Shown: positions 59,293 to 64,000 of the stretch, in pieces | Numbering within the stretch: position 1 is the stretch's first letter | Layout: every line of letters starts with the position of its first letter | Source of the DNA: Taurinivorans muris | GTDB taxonomy: Bacteria; Desulfobacterota; Desulfovibrionia; Desulfovibrionales; Desulfovibrionaceae | Direction: 5' to 3' | Assembly (NCBI RefSeq): GCF_025232395.1 | Contig: NZ_CP065938.1 | Coordinates: 1,798,001-1,862,000, forward strand | DNA length: 64,000 nt | The notes under the pieces: model-generated | Told to the model about the DNA's origin: nothing | The model's input: the letters and a program-made list of their open reading frames with translations, nothing else | Databases searched by the model: none | Program-made: the position numbers and the translations under genes

Positions 59293-60480
59293 ATGAATAT
59301 AAATAATCTTATAAAAAAATTTAAAGAAGATGAAAGTATAGCCCGTGTTACCCAAAACAATCTGAGTAATTTTTTAAGTTGCAATGAAGTTGGAATTTCT
59401 AAAATAATAGCGTGGCTGCTTGATTCAGAAGAGACGCATGAATTAGGAAATAAATTTTCAAAAGCTTTTATAAAACAGTTAAATAAAAAAGCAAAATTAA
59501 GACTAAGCGTTAATGCCTTAAATAAAGCTATTATTGTATGTGAATATCCTATTCGGCACAACAACCAAAATAGGCGACTAGATATTCTTATTACAACTGA
59601 TGAGCTATGTATTGTTATTGAAAATAAGTTTGGCTGTAAAGAACATAATAATCAATTAAATTGCTATAAAAAATATTTTGAAGATGCGAGAAAGAAAAAA
59701 CAGGTTTCTTCATATTTTGTGTATTTAGACGTGAATTATGCTGAGAGTGGTGAAGAAAATACTATAAATTCTGATTGGATAGCTCTAAATTACGATTGGA
59801 TACTTGACTTTTTAAATGAGAATATTCAATCAGTCGCTAAAGAAGCAAAGCCGGTTTTGTCGGAATTTCGCGCAATGATTGAAGCGCATGATCTTTCTGA
59901 TGATATTGACGAGTTATGCTTAAACCATCATGAGTTGATTGATGAAGTGGAACAGATCAGGCAGGAAAAGGTAACGAATTTTATTTTTAGCAAAAGTTCA
60001 TTTAACCTTGAATTATTTAAAGTTTATAAAAAATACCAATGGATATTTGATTGGCTTATTTCGCATAATAAGTTTTACCATAATATAACTCTGGCAAATG
60101 ATGTATGCAATTCAATAAGATATAAGAATACGGTTAAGTATAATATTACAAAAAATACGATTGAATTTACGCATAGAGATACGTATGATTTTGCGGAAGA
60201 ACAAGATATATATTGGGGAAGTTACATTATATTGAAAACTGTTGAGCATGAGAACAGGTATTCATTAAAACTTTATTTTAATCTTGAACAATGCGATGAA
60301 AATAAAAAAGAAGAAATAAAAGAAAAAATTTATGAGTATAGAGAGAAAACAATAGGCTCGACAGCAAAGCGTGTTTTAGTTTTAGAATATGAAGATGTGA
60401 GCAAAAGAAGTTTAGCTGATAGATTTGACGAGCTTTTTTCAATACTAAAAAAATTGCAAAAAGTATACGTCATCAAGTAA
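59293..60480 (+). CDS. PD-(D/E)XK nuclease-superfamily protein
   Basis: A 395-residue protein. D97 in RRLDILI, E110-x-K112 in VIENK, then Q121 in NQLNCYKKYF give the PD-(D/E)XK_4 arrangement. The N-terminal helix (SKIIAWLLD) is typical of that family, and the C-terminal ~200 residues are unassigned. ATG 59293 is favoured over GTG 59287. It stands alone, strongly A+T-rich, between the tRNA and rnr, which suggests recent acquisition and a role in defence or DNA repair. The partner, if any, is unknown. Confidence 0.8.
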   Translation: MNINNLIKKFKEDESIARVTQNNLSNFLSCNEVGISKIIAWLLDSEETHELGNKFSKAFIKQLNKKAKLRLSVNALNKAIIVCEYPIRHNNQNRRLDILITTDELCIVIENKFGCKEHNNQLNCYKKYFEDARKKKQVSSYFVYLDVNYAESGEENTINSDWIALNYDWILDFLNENIQSVAKEAKPVLSEFRAMIEAHDLSDDIDELCLNHHELIDEVEQIRQEKVTNFIFSKSSFNLELFKVYKKYQWIFDWLISHNKFYHNITLANDVCNSIRYKNTVKYNITKNTIEFTHRDTYDFAEEQDIYWGSYIILKTVEHENRYSLKLYFNLEQCDENKKEEIKEKIYEYREKTIGSTAKRVLVLEYEDVSKRSLADRFDELFSILKKLQKVYVIK

Positions 60481-60546
60481 AAAAAAACAGAAGTTAACAA
60501 GCAGTTATTGGCTATTAGTAAGAACATCTCATTCATATTTTTATAG

Positions 60547-60580
60547 AAAAGCATGCGGGAAAATACCCTGCATGCTTTTT
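60547..60580. terminator. Bidirectional intrinsic terminator
   Basis: AAAAGCATGCGGG and CCCTGCATGCTTTTT pair around a short loop between the convergent nuclease and rnr genes. Confidence 0.85.
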
Positions 60581-60590
60581 GCAATCCGAA

Positions 60591-63251
60591 TTATTTTTTG
60601 CGCTTTTGCTTGGAGTGTTTTTCCTTTGGGTTTTGTTTGGAGTTTTTGGCATTTTTTTCATTTGTAGCGCGCTGTGATTTTGTTTTTTTTGATTGATATT
60701 TTTCTGATTTATACTTTTTTGCTTGCCGATTTTTATTTTCATTTTTATTGTTGCGGAAAAGGGTGCTTCTGCCTTTTGCTTTGCGAGGAGTCACGCCCAT
60801 AAGGATTAAATCAATTTCAAGGCGGGTGATGTCCACAAATTCGATTTGCACGTCTATTTCGTCGCCAAGCCTGTATTCGGCCCCTGTGCGTTCTCCGTAA
60901 AGGATTTGTTTGGTTTCGTCATAAACAAAATAGTCGTCGCCCAGTTTTTCCATGCGTATCATGCCTTCAGCCATGTTTTCCCGCATTTCTGCAAACACGC
61001 CGAAATTGCTCAATCCGCTGATAACGGCTTTAAAGGTTTTTCCGATGGATTTTTCCAGCATCAAACAAGAAAGCCTGCGGAATACCTCACGTTCAGCCGT
61101 TTGGGCGGTGCGTTCCTGCTCGTTGCAACTATCCGCAATATTTTCAAGGTATTCCGGATTGAAAATGGAATGGTTTTTGTCGAAAAGTCCGAGTTCCGCT
61201 TTGAGGCTCCTATGGACCATAAGGTCCGCATACCTGCGTATGGGCGAGGTGAAGTGGCAGTAACATTTTGAGGCGAGCCCGAAATGAATGTCCAAAAACG
61301 GACTGTAACGCGCCTGCATCATTGCCCGCAAAATCATGCGGTGGGCGAGATAATTATTTTTCGCAATGCTTGCAAGGTGGGTATGTTCATCGGTATCGTC
61401 CGTAACGTTTTGTTTGGGATTTTCAAGTTCCGCATTATGTCCGTTCGTATTTTTTTCCGCAATTTTTCTTATGGAGCTCAAACTGTTCAGAATTTGGCTG
61501 AGCCATGCGCTTTCGCCTATTTTGTCGGGTGTTTCGGCAGGCAGGATTTCTGCCAAGCTTGTTTGTCCGAAAATAACGGAAAGATTTTGCATGCGTTCAG
61601 GCGCAGGAGCGGGGTGGACACGGTAGAGGCAAGCAGCCTTTTTCTTGTGCAGAAATTCGGCGACAGCTTCATTGGCGCTGACCATGAACGCTTCAATAAG
61701 CTCATGGGCGAAAAAATGAGGGCGCTTTTCAAGGGCGATCATGGTATCATTTTCGATAACGCATTGTTGTTCCGGAATTTCCAAATTGAGCGAACCTGCT
61801 TTATGACGTTTTTTGATAAGAATTTCAGCCAGTTCCTTCGCCTCAAACAGCATGGCGCCGACTTCCTCCGCAATGGCGGGGACTAAAGCGTTATTTCTTC
61901 CGGCGTCGTATAATTCCTGCACGGCATTGTATGTAAGGCGAGCCTTGGATTTCATGACGCCTTGTCCGAATTCCGTATTTTTGATTTGCCCGCGGACGCC
62001 AAAGCTGATTTTTGCGAACATGACCCTGTGTTCTTCGTCGGGGCGTAAACTGCACAGTCCGTTTGAAAGCGTTTCCGGGAGCATCGGTTCGACAGAATGA
62101 GGAAAATAATAAGAATTGCCGCGGTGTTTGGCTTCCTTGTCAAGCTTGGAATAGGGGGTGACGTAGCGCGACACATCGGCAATGGCGACAATAAGATTAT
62201 AACCTTGGTCCGTTTTTTCAACAAAAACAGCGTCGTCAAAATCGCGGGAATCTTCTCCGTCAATGGTGACAAGACAAATATCCCTTAAATCCGTATCTCC
62301 CTCTTCCAAAGGAATACGGAGTGTTCGCCGTTCTTGTTCCGTTTTTAAAAAGCCTTCGGCAAGAGCGATGTTTTCCGCCTCGTTAAGAACGTCGTCAGGA
62401 AATTCCGTAGGGATATTGTTGCTGATTTTGGTAATGCTTTCCTGTACGGAAACTTTGTTTTGTCCGCCGAGGAACTTCTGCGGAAAAGCAAGCCAAAGGG
62501 GCGTATCAAGACTGGAGGGCAAGCGGTTTTCAATGCGGACTTCCAACAGGTCGCCGTTTTTGAGGATTTGATTGTTCTCTGCCGTGATTTCCTGCAAAAA
62601 CTTTTCCGTAAGGGGAATGAGCACGGTAAAATTGAAACGGCTGTCCGTCGGTTTTGCAAGATACGCATGTTCGGCAAGATGTTTGATGTGTTTCAATTGC
62701 TGCTTATTCGCGTCTTCTTCAAGGCGGACCGTCAGTGCCGTATGGGTCCTTTCCAAAATTCGGGTGACTTTTCCCTCGCGTCTTTTATTGAAAATTCCGT
62801 GCGCGTTCGCTTTCGGGCGGGGCATAAGAATGACTTCAACAATATCGCCGTTCCATGCGTCGCCGAGGTTGTGCTCCGGAATATAAATATCTTCTTTGAT
62901 TTGTGGAAATTCTTCTTTGCTGACAGTGACGAAAGCCGCTCCGGAACGCTGCACCGCCAACCGCCCCTTTAAATGGCTGAGGCTGGCGCTGACGCTGTAT
63001 GTCCCGCCTCTTTGACGGGTAATTTTTCCCTTTTCCACAAGTTCGTGCAGCAGGGAAAGGACTTCTTTCTTGGAGCGACGGCTTACTTCCGCGCGCCGTA
63101 AAATATCGTCAAGCCTAAGCGGGTGGGGAGTTTTTTCCAGAATGGAATAAATGAGTTCGGAGGAAAATTCGGATTGTTTTTTGTTTTTTGAATGTTCCTT
63201 TTCCGGATCTTGTCCAAAGTATGTCTTTCTCTTTTTTGATGTTTTTTTCAT
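60591..63251 (-). CDS. rnr: Ribonuclease R
   Basis: A 3'-5' exoribonuclease of 886 residues that degrades structured RNA. An N-terminal winged helix (residues 25-90) and cold-shock domains precede the RNB catalytic domain with TIDGEDSRDFDDAV (metal-binding Asp residues) and YCHFTSPIRRYADLMVHR. An S1 domain (GLSNFGVFAEM) is followed by a basic, Lys/Arg/Asn-rich tail of about 60 residues that would bind RNA. ATG 63251 lies 12 bases into the longer frame. It follows lpxK by 12 bases, so they are probably cotranscribed. Confidence 0.96.
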   Translation of the reverse strand: MKKTSKKRKTYFGQDPEKEHSKNKKQSEFSSELIYSILEKTPHPLRLDDILRRAEVSRRSKKEVLSLLHELVEKGKITRQRGGTYSVSASLSHLKGRLAVQRSGAAFVTVSKEEFPQIKEDIYIPEHNLGDAWNGDIVEVILMPRPKANAHGIFNKRREGKVTRILERTHTALTVRLEEDANKQQLKHIKHLAEHAYLAKPTDSRFNFTVLIPLTEKFLQEITAENNQILKNGDLLEVRIENRLPSSLDTPLWLAFPQKFLGGQNKVSVQESITKISNNIPTEFPDDVLNEAENIALAEGFLKTEQERRTLRIPLEEGDTDLRDICLVTIDGEDSRDFDDAVFVEKTDQGYNLIVAIADVSRYVTPYSKLDKEAKHRGNSYYFPHSVEPMLPETLSNGLCSLRPDEEHRVMFAKISFGVRGQIKNTEFGQGVMKSKARLTYNAVQELYDAGRNNALVPAIAEEVGAMLFEAKELAEILIKKRHKAGSLNLEIPEQQCVIENDTMIALEKRPHFFAHELIEAFMVSANEAVAEFLHKKKAACLYRVHPAPAPERMQNLSVIFGQTSLAEILPAETPDKIGESAWLSQILNSLSSIRKIAEKNTNGHNAELENPKQNVTDDTDEHTHLASIAKNNYLAHRMILRAMMQARYSPFLDIHFGLASKCYCHFTSPIRRYADLMVHRSLKAELGLFDKNHSIFNPEYLENIADSCNEQERTAQTAEREVFRRLSCLMLEKSIGKTFKAVISGLSNFGVFAEMRENMAEGMIRMEKLGDDYFVYDETKQILYGERTGAEYRLGDEIDVQIEFVDITRLEIDLILMGVTPRKAKGRSTLFRNNKNENKNRQAKKYKSEKYQSKKTKSQRATNEKNAKNSKQNPKEKHSKQKRKK

Positions 63252-63263
63252 AATAAATCTCAA

Positions 63264-64000
63264 TTAATTTCCATTGTTAAAATGTGTTAAAATATTTTCG
63301 GCGAACCACGTTTCAAAAGTATGGGGTGTGAACGCGCAAGCATGGAATTGTACGGCTGTTGCAGTGCAATATATTTCTTTTCGTGCCAATTCCGGATGCC
63401 GTTTTAGTTTTACAGCGTCTTTTTCCGTGCAGATGACAGGCATATCAAGGGCTAAAAGTTTTGCGGCATGTTTTTCCATGTCGGCATGGTCGGTTAAAAA
63501 TATGCTTTTCGCACAGGCCTGTCCTAAGAAATTTTGTACACTTTCCTGAAATTGGTAAGGATTGCCGATGCCGGCGATGAGGGCGTACTGCCTGATCGGT
63601 TTTATTTCTTTATGAAAGAGCGGTTCCAAACGTTCGATATTAAGGTTGAATACAAAAAGCGGTTTATGGTAAGGAGCAAGCTTGACAAGGCAATGCTGTT
63701 TGATTTGTTTCCATGCGGAGGGCGGGCATTTCAGAAAGAATGCGCTTGCTCTGTGCAGGGCTTGTTCGGGTTCCCGCCATGAGCCGAGAGGGATAAGAGT
63801 GTTCCAGTTGGATTTTGCATACTCCGCTTTCGGGGTGAGGTCGTCTTTATCAAGCAGAACAAAATTTTCTGTACGGTTCAGGGCAAAATGCTGAAATCCG
63901 TCATCCATGAGCAGGGCTTGGATATGGGGCAGGTTTTTTTCAGCATACAAGGCGCTTTCTGCACGCTTCGGGTTGATAATGATAGTCGTGAAAGGATTTT
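63264..64000 (-). CDS. lpxK: Tetraacyldisaccharide 4'-kinase, 3' part (truncated by the window edge)
   Basis: The frame is open through the right edge, so the N-terminal P-loop part is outside; about 245 codons remain. MDDGFQHFAL is the DDGFQH motif of LpxK, IPLGSWREP the conserved LPxGxLREP-like block, and ADMEKHA and VICTEKDAVKL follow. LpxK adds the 4' phosphate to the lipid A precursor at the inner membrane. It is likely cotranscribed with rnr. Confidence 0.9.
   Translation of the reverse strand, partial: NPFTTIIINPKRAESALYAEKNLPHIQALLMDDGFQHFALNRTENFVLLDKDDLTPKAEYAKSNWNTLIPLGSWREPEQALHRASAFFLKCPPSAWKQIKQHCLVKLAPYHKPLFVFNLNIERLEPLFHKEIKPIRQYALIAGIGNPYQFQESVQNFLGQACAKSIFLTDHADMEKHAAKLLALDMPVICTEKDAVKLKRHPELARKEIYCTATAVQFHACAFTPHTFETWFAENILTHFNNGN

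Noticed and set aside
1-64000. CRISPR array or prophage structural genes
   Set aside because: No regularly spaced direct repeats and no capsid, portal, tail or terminase-like proteins were found.

Overview
The window looks like the chromosome of a low-to-medium GC, anaerobic, host-type member of the Desulfovibrionaceae (Desulfovibrio, Bilophila or Mailhella relatives). The evidence is a Tat-exported periplasmic [NiFe] hydrogenase of the Desulfovibrio HynBA type, adenylylsulfate-reductase-like flavoproteins with small ferredoxins, a TRAP transporter, several sigma-54 signals and many diguanylate cyclases and bacterial enhancer-binding proteins. Species cannot be named from sequence reading alone.

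Layout. 1-2.2 kb: 3' end of a type III restriction (Res) gene. 2.2-2.54 kb: a consensus sigma-54 promoter driving what looks like a ~150-nt non-coding RNA. 2.6-16.7 kb: housekeeping-type genes (uvrA, gmhB-like, a PAS-GGDEF cyclase, hynBA, an ABC solute-binding protein, uspA, darP, dgkA, an aminotransferase). 16.8-21.6 kb: TRAP transporter operon ending in a ureohydrolase, with a divergent GntR/FCD regulator and a perfect 16-bp operator. 22.8-42 kb: three paralogous redox-transport modules. Each has an AprA-like FAD protein with a GGNDHF signature, a small 2x[4Fe-4S] AprB-like ferredoxin and an ion-transporter-superfamily anion permease. Each has a different regulator: a PAS-type sigma-54 activator (module 1), an RtcR-like sigma-54 activator (module 2) and a LysR protein (module 3). 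Modules 1 and 2 have recognisable -24/-12 promoters. Between modules 1 and 2 lie a CHASE-GGDEF cyclase, an exported iron-sulfur-flavodoxin-like protein and a Tat-type metallo-beta-lactamase-fold hydrolase.

42.5-58.9 kb: a mobile and defence island. It holds a tyrosine integrase, a membrane/coiled-coil gene, a broken primase-helicase, an oriT-like hairpin, mobC, a relaxase with two small genes overprinted in another frame, a self-regulated-looking Fic protein, a SF1 helicase plus DUF2290 pair, an IS5-type remnant, a three-gene restriction-modification cassette (5mC methyltransferase, catalytically lost LAGLIDADG protein, PD-(D/E)XK nuclease) and three tandem ribbon-helix-helix proteins behind a 30-bp palindrome. 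It abuts a tRNA-Glu gene. After it come a PD-(D/E)XK protein, RNase R and the 3' part of lpxK.

The three redox modules read as separately induced systems that import an anionic organic compound, reduce or oxidise it in the cytoplasm, and perhaps export the product. Substrates are not identifiable from sequence alone. Several genes in the mobile island carry single-base deletions at homopolymers, so decay and sequencing error cannot yet be told apart.
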